From positions 1 to 64,000 of the forward strand of contig JAZNZX010000044.1 in NCBI GenBank assembly GCA_045595185.1: a stretch of 64,000 nucleotides of DNA. The letters are read 5' to 3'. The notes beneath the pieces were generated by a model that was not told the DNA's origin, made no database searches, and saw only the letters and a program-made list of their open reading frames with translations. The DNA is from Fimenecus sp045595185 (GTDB lineage: Bacteria; Bacillota; Clostridia; Oscillospirales; Acutalibacteraceae). Numbering within the stretch: the stretch's first letter is position 1; every line of letters begins with the position of its first letter. The position numbers and the translations under genes were made by a program. Positions 16,595 to 24,634 of this stretch are shown here, one piece after another.

Positions 16595-16640
16595 ACACAT
16601 TTATTTGAATGTAAAGTCAATACATCTTTATGAATGTATT
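16595..16640 (+). promoter_or_regulatory. Two palindromic operator-like sites upstream of a broken XRE gene
   Basis: ACATTTATTTGAATGT (16597-16612) and an AATACAT ... ATGTATT palindrome (16619-16640) share the ACATT/AATGT half-sites. Two spaced palindromes in front of a small XRE gene suit autoregulation; this is inference. Confidence 0.4.
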
Positions 16641-16665
16641 GTAAAATGATTTTGGAGGGATTATT

Positions 16666-16871
16666 ATGAATTACAATGAAGCATTAAGACGAGCAAGAGA
16701 ATATATGGATTTAGAACAAAAAGATATTGCTGAAATATTAAACACAACCCAACAACAAAATCTTTATATGAAACAGGACAAAGGGAAATGAAATCAAGTC
16801 AAATTATTAAATTATGTAAAGAATTAAAGTTATCAGACGATTTTGTTTTAGGTTTGAAAGATAAACCATAA
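16666..16871 (+). pseudogene. Frameshifted small XRE-family HTH gene
   Basis: With GGAGGG upstream, the frame starts MNYNEALRRAREYMDLEQ and goes on to KDIAEILNTTQQQ, a normal XRE N-terminus, but then reads out of frame to a stop near 16791. The remaining residues YETGQREMKSSQIIKLCKEL onward (ending LGLKDKP) are in the -1 frame up to 16871. Adding one A in the AAAA run near 16760 restores a continuous protein of about 68 residues. Either a recent pseudogene or a homopolymer error. Confidence 0.7.
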
Positions 16872-16876
16872 ATAAT

Positions 16877-16904
16877 GTAGGTGCGATTCGTGAATCGCCC
16901 CTAC
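16877..16904. repeat. REP-type hairpin flanked by an 11-bp direct repeat
   Basis: GTAGGTGCGATTC / GAATCGCCCCTAC inverted repeat, a relative of the hairpin at 50158 (GTAGGGGCGATTC AAGAATCGCC). The 11-mer GATAAACCATA occurs just before (16860-16870) and just after (16908-16918) it, like a target-site duplication. Confidence 0.7.
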
Positions 16905-16976
16905 AATGATAAACCATATTGGTTATTTTATAATCGCAACGTAGTTGCGACATTCTGCGTTTTGCATTCAGCATTT

Positions 16977-17003
16977 AAAAAAGCACCCACCAGGGTGCTT
17001 TTT
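16977..17003 (+). terminator. Stand-alone terminator hairpin
   Basis: AAAAAAGCACCC / GGGTGCTTTTT with ACCA loop. No intact gene precedes it on the plus strand; it probably ended the broken XRE transcript. Confidence 0.75.
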
Positions 17004-17040
17004 GTTGTGTTTTTCTCATTGCGAAGCAACAAGGTTCCGG

Positions 17041-17078
17041 GGGACCCGTCCGCATTTTTAATGCGTTGACGGGTCGGG
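17041..17078 (-). terminator. Terminator of the acyl ligase / condensation / ACP operon
   Basis: GACCCGTC ... GACGGGTC stem with a nested CGCATTTTTAATGCG hairpin, located right after the ACP stop on the minus strand. A U-tract is weak, so efficiency is uncertain. Confidence 0.5.
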
Positions 17079-17081
17079 TTC

Positions 17082-17312
17082 TTATTTTGTTCTGACTGAT
17101 GCGATGTACTGTGCCATTTCGCCAACAGTTTTATAATCAATAAAATCAGTTGCTTTAAGGCTTACGCCAAAAGTTGACTTGACATCTGTTACAAGACACA
17201 TTGTGTCAAATGAACTCATTTCCAAATCAGCTTTAAAATTGTCATCAGCGGAGATATTTTCGACTTCCACATAATTTTCAAGGATTTCGACAAGCTGTGT
17301 GAACTCTTGCAT
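17082..17312 (-). CDS. Acyl/peptidyl carrier protein
   Basis: A 76-residue free-standing carrier protein: MQEFTQLVEILENYVEVENI, an acidic helix II region DLEMSSFDTMCLVTDV and a C-terminal YKTVGEMAQYIASV. The phosphopantetheine site is read as the second Ser of EMSSFD (~residue 34), where DSLD is usual. The ATG lies inside the 3' end of the condensation gene, which reads on for 97 nt in another frame; AAAGGAACGG is a possible RBS about 9 nt upstream. As last gene of the three-gene operon it is the likely acceptor of the acyl group activated by the AMP ligase. Confidence 0.85.
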   Translation of the reverse strand: MQEFTQLVEILENYVEVENISADDNFKADLEMSSFDTMCLVTDVKSTFGVSLKATDFIDYKTVGEMAQYIASVRTK

Positions 17313-18760
17313 TCCGGTTTACCGTTCCTTTCTGCATCTGTAAGTGCGATTTCTTTAAGTATTTCACCGACAGTAATGTCAGGATTCTCTGCACCCATAA
17401 CGAGTGCTTTTTTGATTTTAGTATAGAGAATACGAAGGTCGTATTCTGCAGGTGGCTCCTGTCTGTATTCAAAACAGAAGTCGAGACCGTTATCCTGCTT
17501 TCTGTGTCTTATTGTAACATAAAGAGGAATCATTGTCGAGCCGTTATTGTACCAGGTGCTCTTTGCAGTCTTTTCCATTTCCTCGTCAATGTATGTGCTC
17601 TTCATAAGTGGTTGGTATGAAAGTCCGAAGCTGTCATAAGTTGAGTCGGATTTTGAATCCTTAGGCATTGACTTGTGTCTTTCCTTAAGAGTTTCAATGA
17701 ATGAAAGGCTTGCGTGCTGATACATTTCATTCTGAACGTCAGAAATCTTCTGAATAGCCTCACAGAAGGTTTCCTCAGGCTTTACGATACTTCTCATAGG
17801 TAAGAAGTTGATACGAAGACCGCCTGATTTCTTTTCAGCGATTGTACCGCGACGGTTGATAATCATTTTGAATGAAACATCCTCCTGATTATCGTTGAAG
17901 CAGGAAAGCCCTGTACGGATACCCATTGAAAGCACAGCAAATATTGAAAGATTTCTGTCAGCACAAAGCTTCATAATCTTGTTACTGTCTTCGGCACTCA
18001 TACTCATATTGAAAATGTCAGCATCAGGAAGACCTGAATGAATGTCAGCATATCTTTGACCCGGATTCTTTTCCTGCTGGTATTTAAGACGATTGTCAAT
18101 CATATAGTCAGTAAAGATTGGTTCAGTACTCTTTGCAAGTGAGTCGAACCAATACTGCTTGTCGATTTCGTGCTGTTCGGACTCAAGATATTCAAGCTCT
18201 TTTTCGAGAACAGGAATATACGGTCTCATAGGCTTCGGATAAGCAGTACCCTGAGTCTTGCTCTTATAGATTTCGATAATGTCATTCAAGAACATTTTAA
18301 CTGAATAAGCATCCATTGCAAGATGGTGGAATCTTATGAAAAGTCCGTGATAACCGCCCTTGAACTTAACAACGGCAATTTTATGAACTTCACATTCGTA
18401 CATCGGAATGTTCTGTCTTGAAATTTTTGTAAGCTCTTCTTCAGCTTCTTCAACTGTTTTGTGGCTGTAATCCCATTCCTCAATAACTAATTCACTCTTT
18501 TCAGTAACATACTGATGAAGAGCCAACTTCTTTTCCATTGTGAAACGAAGTCTCATAGTGTCGCAACGGTCAATTGCCTCGTAAACAGATTCTTTTAATA
18601 CATTTAAATCTGTTTCGCCTTGCCAGTAATATCCGCAACCGATGTTGTTAACAGGATATCCTGAACCATACTTAAGCGACATTAAGAACATCATTTTTTG
18701 TGAGTCGGAAATAGGATAAGCTTTTACGACTTCACCACTTTTTAATTTCTTTTCTATCAT
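17216..18760 (-). CDS. Stand-alone condensation-domain protein (NRPS C-domain / acyltransferase superfamily)
   Basis: A 514-residue protein of the chloramphenicol-acetyltransferase-like condensation family, which joins a carrier-bound acyl or aminoacyl group to an amine or alcohol. The catalytic HHxxxD is present as RFHHLAMDAYS (His145-His146), with Ala instead of the usual final Gly. Further family segments: AYPISDSQKMMFL at the N-terminus and IIEIYKSK. After residue ~483 (LTDAERNGKPE) the chain continues with a basic tail (CKSSHSLSKSLKIMWKSKIS...) that is simply the ACP gene read in another frame, so the true end or a frameshift is open. ATG overlaps the ligase stop by 4 nt. Confidence 0.82.
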   Translation of the reverse strand: MIEKKLKSGEVVKAYPISDSQKMMFLMSLKYGSGYPVNNIGCGYYWQGETDLNVLKESVYEAIDRCDTMRLRFTMEKKLALHQYVTEKSELVIEEWDYSHKTVEEAEEELTKISRQNIPMYECEVHKIAVVKFKGGYHGLFIRFHHLAMDAYSVKMFLNDIIEIYKSKTQGTAYPKPMRPYIPVLEKELEYLESEQHEIDKQYWFDSLAKSTEPIFTDYMIDNRLKYQQEKNPGQRYADIHSGLPDADIFNMSMSAEDSNKIMKLCADRNLSIFAVLSMGIRTGLSCFNDNQEDVSFKMIINRRGTIAEKKSGGLRINFLPMRSIVKPEETFCEAIQKISDVQNEMYQHASLSFIETLKERHKSMPKDSKSDSTYDSFGLSYQPLMKSTYIDEEMEKTAKSTWYNNGSTMIPLYVTIRHRKQDNGLDFCFEYRQEPPAEYDLRILYTKIKKALVMGAENPDITVGEILKEIALTDAERNGKPECKSSHSLSKSLKIMWKSKISPLMTILKLIWK

Positions 18761-20313
18761 TTTGCTTCATCCTCCGCAAAGTTGAATACTGCTCTTTTAA
18801 TCTTTCCTGTTGAAGTTCTTTCGAACGGAGTTTCTCTGATGACAAATGAGTGAATATGTCTGTCAGTATTAACAGACGCATTTACTCGGTCAACGATTTT
18901 GCTGATTTCAGCGGGAATATCTGTAATTCCCATAGTAGCAGCAAGTGCTTCATCAGGGAAAATTTCAGCGATAATTGTATCCTTTTCACCGCGGACAACG
19001 ATTTCCTTGACAATACCGTCGTCAACGAACTTGTTTTCAAGCTCTTCAGGAGAAATGTTTTCACCGTTTGAAAGGATAATAAGATTTTTCTTTCTGCCAA
19101 CAAGATAGATGTGGTTGTTTTCAATGTAACCTAAGTCACCTGTATGTAAATAACCGTCTTCAGTAAATGCTTCAGCAGTTCTTTCAGGCTTTTTGTAGTA
19201 GCCCTTCATAACTGACGGACCCTTAACCTGAATTTCACCGTCAACAACTCTTACATCATCAACGCCTGTGAGAATACCATTTGAATATTTGTTATCTTCA
19301 GAGAAGTCAGATGTTGTAATACGAGGACTACATTCACTCATACCGTAACCCTGACGAGCAGTAATACCGTACTTTGCAAATTCGTCAATCAAAGCACCGC
19401 TTAAGAAGGCACTGCCTGCAATAAATCTTGTAAGTCGTTTACCAACAACAAGCTCAGCAGCCTGACGAGGTGTAAGCTCAGGATGTTTCTTTTCCTGAAT
19501 TTTAATCTTTGTGATAATTGCTTTACAAAGAAGCGGAACAATTCTTGTGTTTGTTGGTTCAAATATAAGGAAATTTCTGTAAATGTTAGGAAGTGCGCCG
19601 TTAAGGCAGATAGCTGTACCGTCATAGAGAACTTTAAGCACGTCACAAGCATAACAGAAAACATGGTGCATAGGTAAAACTGAAAGACAAATTTCACCGT
19701 CAGCCGCTTTGTATGTATCATAACAGGAGTTGGATACAAGGTTGTGGTTTGTAAGCATAACGCCTTTTCTTTCGCCTGTTGTACCTGATGTATAAATAAT
19801 CAACGCAGTTTCATACGGGTCAATTTCGATATCTGAAAGGTGAGCATATTCACTCACGGAAGAATATGTCTTGAAAATATTGTCGAACCAATGCCAGTCA
19901 CCCAATGAAACAACCTGACGGATGCCCTTGTATTTCTGCTGGATTACTTCAGCTTTACTCAAAAATTCTTCTTCACAGAAAAGCATCTGAATATCAGCGT
20001 CGTCGAAAAGCATACAAGCTTCTTCAACAGAAATATTAGGGTCAAAAGGCACAACCACATTACCGCTGCAAATCATACCTGTAAGGCAGGCAATATATTC
20101 ATAGTTTGTCTTACCGATAAAGGCAATGTGCATTTTTTCCTTTTCAATAGTTTTTATGTATCTGCTTACAGCAAAACAGTCCTCGCGGAATTCGCTGAAA
20201 TTCTTGATTTCGATTTCACTGTCACGGAAAAACTTACAAAAATCTCTTTCACCATAGTTTTCCGCAGCAAAATTTACAAGGTCTCTTACAATTGAAAGAT
20301 TTTTATTACTCAT
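18757..20313 (-). CDS. AMP-dependent acyl ligase (fatty-acyl-AMP/CoA ligase-like)
   Basis: A 518-residue ANL-superfamily adenylating enzyme. The P-loop YTSGTTGERKG is at ~174-184, GYGMSECSPR near 323, TGDLGYI near 396 and the C-terminal catalytic lysine motif TSTGKIKR near 508. The segment CLSVLPMHHVF resembles the PLPHVFE motif of long-chain fatty-acyl ligases rather than an amino-acid A domain, suggesting a fatty or other carboxylic acid substrate that is loaded on the operon's ACP. No PCP or TE is attached. GAGGAT precedes the ATG. First gene of the operon; promoter at 20413-20441. Substrate assignment is inference. Confidence 0.85.
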   Translation of the reverse strand: MSNKNLSIVRDLVNFAAENYGERDFCKFFRDSEIEIKNFSEFREDCFAVSRYIKTIEKEKMHIAFIGKTNYEYIACLTGMICSGNVVVPFDPNISVEEACMLFDDADIQMLFCEEEFLSKAEVIQQKYKGIRQVVSLGDWHWFDNIFKTYSSVSEYAHLSDIEIDPYETALIIYTSGTTGERKGVMLTNHNLVSNSCYDTYKAADGEICLSVLPMHHVFCYACDVLKVLYDGTAICLNGALPNIYRNFLIFEPTNTRIVPLLCKAIITKIKIQEKKHPELTPRQAAELVVGKRLTRFIAGSAFLSGALIDEFAKYGITARQGYGMSECSPRITTSDFSEDNKYSNGILTGVDDVRVVDGEIQVKGPSVMKGYYKKPERTAEAFTEDGYLHTGDLGYIENNHIYLVGRKKNLIILSNGENISPEELENKFVDDGIVKEIVVRGEKDTIIAEIFPDEALAATMGITDIPAEISKIVDRVNASVNTDRHIHSFVIRETPFERTSTGKIKRAVFNFAEDEAK

Positions 20314-20412
20314 ATCCTCGTTAAAACCCTTTCACTTTTCGTTGCGAGAATAATGAACAAAAGCAATTGGCAATGTGCATTATCTCCTGAATTTCGTCAT
20401 TTTTCATTGTAA

Positions 20413-20441
20413 ATTCTACTATAAGCATTGACAGTTGTCAA
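20413..20441 (-). promoter_or_regulatory. Promoter of the acyl ligase / condensation / ACP operon
   Basis: On the minus strand TTGACA (20436-20441), 17-bp spacer, TAGAAT (20413-20418). The -35 is part of the palindrome TTGACAGTTGTCAA. A second inverted repeat, TTTTACAC ... GTGTAAAA (~20457-20483), lies between the two divergent promoters and could bind a shared regulator. Confidence 0.7.
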
Positions 20442-20516
20442 GGATTTGAATACAAGTTTTACACTATGAAAAAATGTGTAAAAGTTTTACATTTTTGGAA
20501 ATTTGTCATTTTAATA

Positions 20517-20545
20517 TTGAAGAATGAAAACTAAAGTTATATAAT
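20517..20545 (+). promoter_or_regulatory. Promoter of the ceramidase-like gene
   Basis: TTGAAG (20517-20522), 17-bp spacer, TATAAT (20540-20545), 30 bp before the ATG at 20576. Confidence 0.7.
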
Positions 20546-20575
20546 AGTATTCATAAAATCAAAGGGGTAATTTTT

Positions 20576-22168
20576 ATGACTAAAAAAGTTCTTGCATTGA
20601 CGCTTTCAATTGTAATGGTCTTTTCAGTTTTTATGGTACCTGTTTCTGCTTGTATCAAGACTGAAAGCTTTAACATTGAAAACACCTTTAACCTTTGTCT
20701 TGATGTGCTTATTCACAGAATTTTAACTGTGCTTAATGTGTTCTGGCCGGGTTACGACGGTGATTGGGAACAGCTTGAGGATTACGAGGCAAGTAATTTT
20801 TATGATGGTGAAAGCACCTTCGATAAAAATACAAAGGAAAATTCAGCTTGGTCTATGGGTTACGCAGGTGCATCACTTCTTGAGGGCCTTGACATTATGA
20901 ACGGTGAATATTTCCTTGCAGGTTCACTTGAGGTTTTTGAGGGCAGAGTACCTACAAAAATCAATGACGACCAGAGGGTAAGGGTATATGCAATCAGTGA
21001 CGGTGTAAGCGGAATTGTTGTTCACGCTGTTATTGACGGTTTCGGTCTTTCCCGCGGTGATGTACAGACAATCCGTGAAAGAGTTGCAGAAGCAGTAAGT
21101 GGCTACAACATAATCAGTATGAATGTTTCTGTACTTCATCAGCATTCCTGTATTGATACTCTCGGTATGAATATTCCTCTTTTAAAGGGTCTTGTTATCA
21201 ACACAACAAATGCTGCATTAGGCGGTATTCTTGATAAATTCAAGGTGATGAAAAATCAGCAGTTTATGGATAACCTTTTCGAAAAGACTGTTGACTGTGT
21301 TGAAGAAGCAATCAAGAATATGAAAAAAGGTGACCTTTATTACGGTTACACAAATATAAGTGAATATATGCGTGATGCCCGTGACCCTGTATCCTTTGAT
21401 GAGAATATGCACAGACTTCGCTTTGTACCAAAGGACGGTTCAGAAGAAATCTGGATTATTCAGGGCTCAATGCATTGTACAGGTATGGGTGCAGGACCTG
21501 ACGAATTAACTGCCGACTACCCATATTACATTGAAAAGGCAATCAATGAAAAAACAGGTGCAAATGTTGTTTATGTAATCGGTGCTGAACTTGCCATAAG
21601 ACAGGAAAAGGAACTTACAAATACTGAAGATGCAACCGATATTGAAAATATTACAGCTTACGGTTATGCACTTGCAGATAAAATCATAAAGATTAACAAT
21701 GATATTAAGCTTCAGCCTGTGCTCAATGTGGCTCATAAGGAAGTTTGTCTTAATGTTGATAACGGAATTTTAACTCTTGCTGCACGACAGGATATTCTTA
21801 ACGCAGTAATCGTAAAAGACGGATTTAAGTATGTGATGATTACTGAAATCGGATATATGGAGCTTGGTAACAAGGTCGGCATCTTTATGTGCCCGGGCGA
21901 ATTTGACCCTATGCTCATTTTCGGTGGTCCTGAGTCAGGTGATGCTGCCTGGACAGGAGATACATGGGATTATGCACCTTTGACAGATACAGCAGATGTT
22001 CCTAATGTTATGGTTTACGGTCTTTGTAATGACCAGGCTGGATATGTGCTTCGTGACAATGAATATCATTCATTGATTGGTGAGAATGAAGAAGTGAATA
22101 TTGTCAGCAGAACAGCAGGTTCAGTTTTTGTTGAATCATTTGCAGAGCTTATTGAAGCAGTAAAATAA
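20576..22168 (+). CDS. Secreted neutral-ceramidase-like hydrolase
   Basis: A 530-residue exported protein with signal peptide MTKKVLALTLSIVMVFSVFM... cleaved near VSA (residue 25). The chain resembles the neutral/alkaline non-lysosomal ceramidase family: VSVLHQHSCID gives the metal-binding His188/His190 pair, CPGEFDPMLIFGG the PGE segment, and GLCNDQAGYVL the late NDxxGY-like motif. Ceramidases split ceramide into sphingosine and fatty acid at a zinc site. Similarity is recognised by motif only; other N-acyl or ester hydrolase activities are possible. RBS AAAGGGG precedes the ATG. It is divergent from the acyl-ligase/condensation/ACP operon across a 262-bp control region. Confidence 0.55.
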   Translation: MTKKVLALTLSIVMVFSVFMVPVSACIKTESFNIENTFNLCLDVLIHRILTVLNVFWPGYDGDWEQLEDYEASNFYDGESTFDKNTKENSAWSMGYAGASLLEGLDIMNGEYFLAGSLEVFEGRVPTKINDDQRVRVYAISDGVSGIVVHAVIDGFGLSRGDVQTIRERVAEAVSGYNIISMNVSVLHQHSCIDTLGMNIPLLKGLVINTTNAALGGILDKFKVMKNQQFMDNLFEKTVDCVEEAIKNMKKGDLYYGYTNISEYMRDARDPVSFDENMHRLRFVPKDGSEEIWIIQGSMHCTGMGAGPDELTADYPYYIEKAINEKTGANVVYVIGAELAIRQEKELTNTEDATDIENITAYGYALADKIIKINNDIKLQPVLNVAHKEVCLNVDNGILTLAARQDILNAVIVKDGFKYVMITEIGYMELGNKVGIFMCPGEFDPMLIFGGPESGDAAWTGDTWDYAPLTDTADVPNVMVYGLCNDQAGYVLRDNEYHSLIGENEEVNIVSRTAGSVFVESFAELIEAVK

Positions 22169-22174
22169 ACTTAA

Positions 22175-22203
22175 TTGACAATTATTGTGAATTATTATAC
22201 TAT
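22175..22203 (+). promoter_or_regulatory. Promoter of the lipoprotein gene
   Basis: TTGACA (22175-22180), 17-bp spacer, TACTAT (22198-22203), before GGGGAGG and the ATG at 22237. Confidence 0.7.
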
Positions 22204-22236
22204 GAATTGTGTAAAATACTTGGGGAGGTTGATTTT

Positions 22237-23142
22237 ATGAAAAAATTACTTGCAATCCTTTTAACATTATCATTGATGTTTGTTTTTGTTGCCTGCGGTG
22301 GTAACGGTGACGAAACACCAACAACAGATACTAATCAGGAAAATACAACAGATGACCAGGCTGTAAACTCAGGTGATGTTGATGTTGAGCCTTCAACTGA
22401 CGAAAACACTTCTGATGAGCCTTCAACTGAAGAAAATACTTCTGATGAGCCTGAATCCGACAAGGCTGATGACAAGGAAGACAATAAGGAAGACGAATCA
22501 GCAACACAAAAGGAAGAAGTACCTGCTGACCCTTCAAAATGGTCAAAGGAACAGATTGTTGAATATTACAAGCAGTCAGCCATCAAAACTCATCCTACTG
22601 CAACATCATCACAGACAATGGAACTTCAGAAAATGGTTATCAATGACGGTGACGGTGCTCTTAACTTCTTCGTTAATATGATTAAACCTGCAATCAAGAC
22701 AGTTATCAAGAATAATGCTATAAGCTATAACGGTATAACAGGTGGTTTTGAAAATCTTGTGCCATCTGATGTGAAGAGTGCAAAGGCATATAAGCAGGGT
22801 AACTACACAGTTGTTGAGCTTTATATGGTTGAACAGACAGACGGTATTTACGGTGATTCACAGTCAGGTACAGTTGGTCACGCAATCAGCGTTCTCGGTA
22901 ATATTGCAACAGCAGTTGAACAGTTCCCACAGTTTGAAATTAAGTATAAGGAAGCAGACATTAAGGTTCGTTATGCTAACCCGACAGTTAAGGTGAAAAT
23001 CAACGAAAAGGGTATCATTGAAAAGGGTACTTGGAGCTATGTTGCCGACTGCTCATTCAAGCATCTTGAAATCAGCGGAATTATGGTTGATAAAGCGGAA
23101 GCAGATATTAAATATGTAATCACCGTAGGTGGCGGATTCTAA
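22237..23142 (+). CDS. Lipoprotein with acidic Thr/Glu/Asp-rich linker, unknown function
   Basis: A 301-residue lipoprotein. The signal MKKLLAILLTLSLMFVFVAC ends in the lipobox VAC, with Cys20 as lipidation site. Residues ~30-95 are a low-complexity acidic linker containing near-perfect repeats of EPSTDENTSD / EPSTEENTSD. The C-terminal ~200 residues form a soluble domain of unknown type (from WSKEQIVEYYKQSAIKTHP). The open frame extends upstream, but the ATG at 22237 is placed after GGGGAGG. Monocistronic: promoter upstream and terminator downstream. Confidence 0.75.
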   Translation: MKKLLAILLTLSLMFVFVACGGNGDETPTTDTNQENTTDDQAVNSGDVDVEPSTDENTSDEPSTEENTSDEPESDKADDKEDNKEDESATQKEEVPADPSKWSKEQIVEYYKQSAIKTHPTATSSQTMELQKMVINDGDGALNFFVNMIKPAIKTVIKNNAISYNGITGGFENLVPSDVKSAKAYKQGNYTVVELYMVEQTDGIYGDSQSGTVGHAISVLGNIATAVEQFPQFEIKYKEADIKVRYANPTVKVKINEKGIIEKGTWSYVADCSFKHLEISGIMVDKAEADIKYVITVGGGF

Positions 23143-23143
23143 G

Positions 23144-23171
23144 AAAAAAACTCCCGAAAGGGAGTTTTTTT
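23144..23171 (+). terminator. Terminator after the lipoprotein
   Basis: AAAAAAACTCCC / GGGAGTTTTTTT with GAAA tetraloop. Confidence 0.92.
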
Positions 23172-23203
23172 AGTGTAAAGTTGAAAGTGTAAAGTTGAAA
23201 GTG
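23172..23203. repeat. Short A/G-rich tandem repeat
   Basis: Two tandem copies of GTGTAAAGTTGAAA, followed by GTGATTTGCTTGATAAATTAT. An almost identical run lies at 41729-41770 after another terminator, so this is a dispersed intergenic sequence. Confidence 0.5.
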
Positions 23204-23268
23204 ATTTGCTTGATAAATTATATTTTATCATCGCGTCGAAGACACATAATTACGAATTCCGAATTGAT

Positions 23269-23820
23269 TTATATTTCCTTACCATTCTTATCGAATAACG
23301 GTAATCTTTCAAGGTAGATGATGTCGTCGCGGTTGGCTGCGTCACCTTCAGCAAGAATAAACATCCTGCCACAGACAATGCCACCTGCATCGTTTACAAG
23401 CTTTTCAACTGCTTTTAAGGACTCACCAAGTGACACAACATCGTCAACAATAAGGATTTTTTTACCCTTCATAAGCTCTGCATCTGCTGTGTCAAGATAA
23501 AGCTTTTGTTCACCTTCGGTTGTAATTGAGTTTACAGTTGACTCAAAAACGCCTGTCATATAAAGCTTTGGCTTTTTACGAGCCACAAAATATTTTTCGT
23601 TATTCTGCAGTCTTGCCATTTCGTGTGCAAGCGGAATACCCTTTGCCTCTGCTGTGATTATGTAATCGTAGTCAGGGGCTTTTTTTAGTAATTCTTCAGC
23701 ACAGGAAGTTGTAAGCTCCGGGTCACCGAAAATTACAAAACCTGCAATCATAAGCTCGTCATTTAAAGGACATATTGGCAGATTCCTTTCGTGTCCTGCA
23801 ATATTCATTGTGTAAAACAT
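23269..23820 (-). CDS. Phosphoribosyltransferase (adenine/xanthine PRTase type)
   Basis: A 183-residue type I PRTase. The PRPP-binding loop is KKILIVDDVVSLGESLKA (~133-150), with the two acidic residues DD followed by V-S-L-G; the N-terminal region ICPLNDELMIAGFVIFGDPE is typical of purine PRTases such as apt and xpt. Likely purine base salvage from PRPP. The frame is open to 23916, but GGGAAATG placed before the ATG at 23820 supports MFYTMNIAGHE as the start. It follows the unknown gene at 23892 on the same strand. Confidence 0.75.
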   Translation of the reverse strand: MFYTMNIAGHERNLPICPLNDELMIAGFVIFGDPELTTSCAEELLKKAPDYDYIITAEAKGIPLAHEMARLQNNEKYFVARKKPKLYMTGVFESTVNSITTEGEQKLYLDTADAELMKGKKILIVDDVVSLGESLKAVEKLVNDAGGIVCGRMFILAEGDAANRDDIIYLERLPLFDKNGKEI

Positions 23821-23891
23821 AATCATTTCCCTTTCATAAAGCAGAAAACGGTGGACATCCCCATCCACCGTTCCATTTTTTTGATTGAATT

Positions 23892-24179
23892 TTAAGCCAA
23901 CGCTCTGCTGAGCCAAACCTCAGCAATATCCATAGCAGCGTAAAGACCTTTTTTCTCACTTGATTTAACAATTCTCTCACGAGGACTAACATCAGGGTCA
24001 GTATTAAGTAACTGAACAGAAACCTTTGAAGCAACCTCAACATCACCAACTGGCTTTGTTGCAAGAATCTGCATCATAATAACATACTTATCATTAGCGT
24101 TGCCATAATAAAGAGTGTTTCCGTTTCTTACCAACGGTTTGCCCTTATAAGTGAGGAATTTTGATTTTTCCTTTGCCAA
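23892..24179 (-). CDS. Conserved hypothetical small protein
   Basis: A 95-residue soluble protein (MAKEKSKFLTYKGKPLVRNG, then NTLYYGNANDKYVIMMQIL and a C-terminal GLYAAMDIAEVWLSRALA). No family is recognised. The TTG at 24179 is preferred to the GTG at 24188, because GAGGTG (24186-24191 on the minus strand) is correctly spaced only for TTG. It sits 17 nt after ireB, where ruvX is commonly found in other Firmicutes; it is not RuvX. Confidence 0.65.
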   Translation of the reverse strand: MAKEKSKFLTYKGKPLVRNGNTLYYGNANDKYVIMMQILATKPVGDVEVASKVSVQLLNTDPDVSPRERIVKSSEKKGLYAAMDIAEVWLSRALA

Positions 24180-24196
24180 AACAAACACCTCTTTTT

Positions 24197-24457
24197 TTAT
24201 TTTTTGGAGTTCTTAAGGTAATCCTTCACAAGGTCCTGCAAAAGCTCATCTCTGTCAAGACGACGGATAAGACTTCTTGCGTTTTTATGAGTTGTAATAT
24301 ATGTCGGGTCTTCTGAAAGGATGTAGCCAACTATCTGGTTAACAGGGTTATAGCCCTTTTCAACGAGTGCATCATAAACACTTACAAGAATCTGTCGTGT
24401 AGTTTCTTCGCGTTCGTCTTTTAATGAAAACTGTATAGTCTTGTTAGGGTCAAGCAT
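24197..24457 (-). CDS. ireB: IreB family regulatory phosphoprotein
   Basis: An 86-residue UPF0297/IreB protein with the family pattern TIQFSLKDEREETTRQILVS, VEKGYNPVNQIVGYILSEDP and TYITTHKNARSLIRRLDRDE. In Enterococcus IreB is phosphorylated by the Ser/Thr kinase IreK and modulates cephalosporin resistance. GGAGGTG precedes the ATG. First gene of a leftward cluster with the unknown protein and the PRTase; promoter TTGTAA-17-TATAAT at 24488-24516. Confidence 0.95.
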   Translation of the reverse strand: MLDPNKTIQFSLKDEREETTRQILVSVYDALVEKGYNPVNQIVGYILSEDPTYITTHKNARSLIRRLDRDELLQDLVKDYLKNSKK

Positions 24458-24487
24458 TTTGCCACCTCCAATAATTTAATCAAAAAT

Positions 24488-24516
24488 ATTATATACTGAA
24501 TTGACAAAAATTACAA
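24488..24516 (-). promoter_or_regulatory. Promoter of the ireB cluster
   Basis: Minus strand -35 TTGTAA (24511-24516), 17-bp spacer, -10 TATAAT (24488-24493). Confidence 0.65.
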
Positions 24517-24572
24517 TAGTAAAAAGAAAATAAATTCAATTTTATATTTTTTTTGAACGCAACTATTTTTGT

Positions 24573-24600
24573 TTGACTTTTTTTACAAATGTGATAGAAT
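24573..24600 (+). promoter_or_regulatory. Promoter of the 38-residue peptide gene
   Basis: TTGACT (24573-24578), 16-bp spacer, TAGAAT (24595-24600), giving a start about 28 nt before the ORF's ATG at 24635. Confidence 0.7.
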
Positions 24601-24634
24601 GTGTTTATGAATTCAAATAGGGAGGTGTCCGTAA

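Noticed and set aside
17082..20313. Three-gene operon considered as a classical NRPS making a peptide
   Set aside because: No amino-acid A-domain signature, thioesterase or reductase is present; the ligase looks fatty-acyl-like, so a peptide product is not supported.
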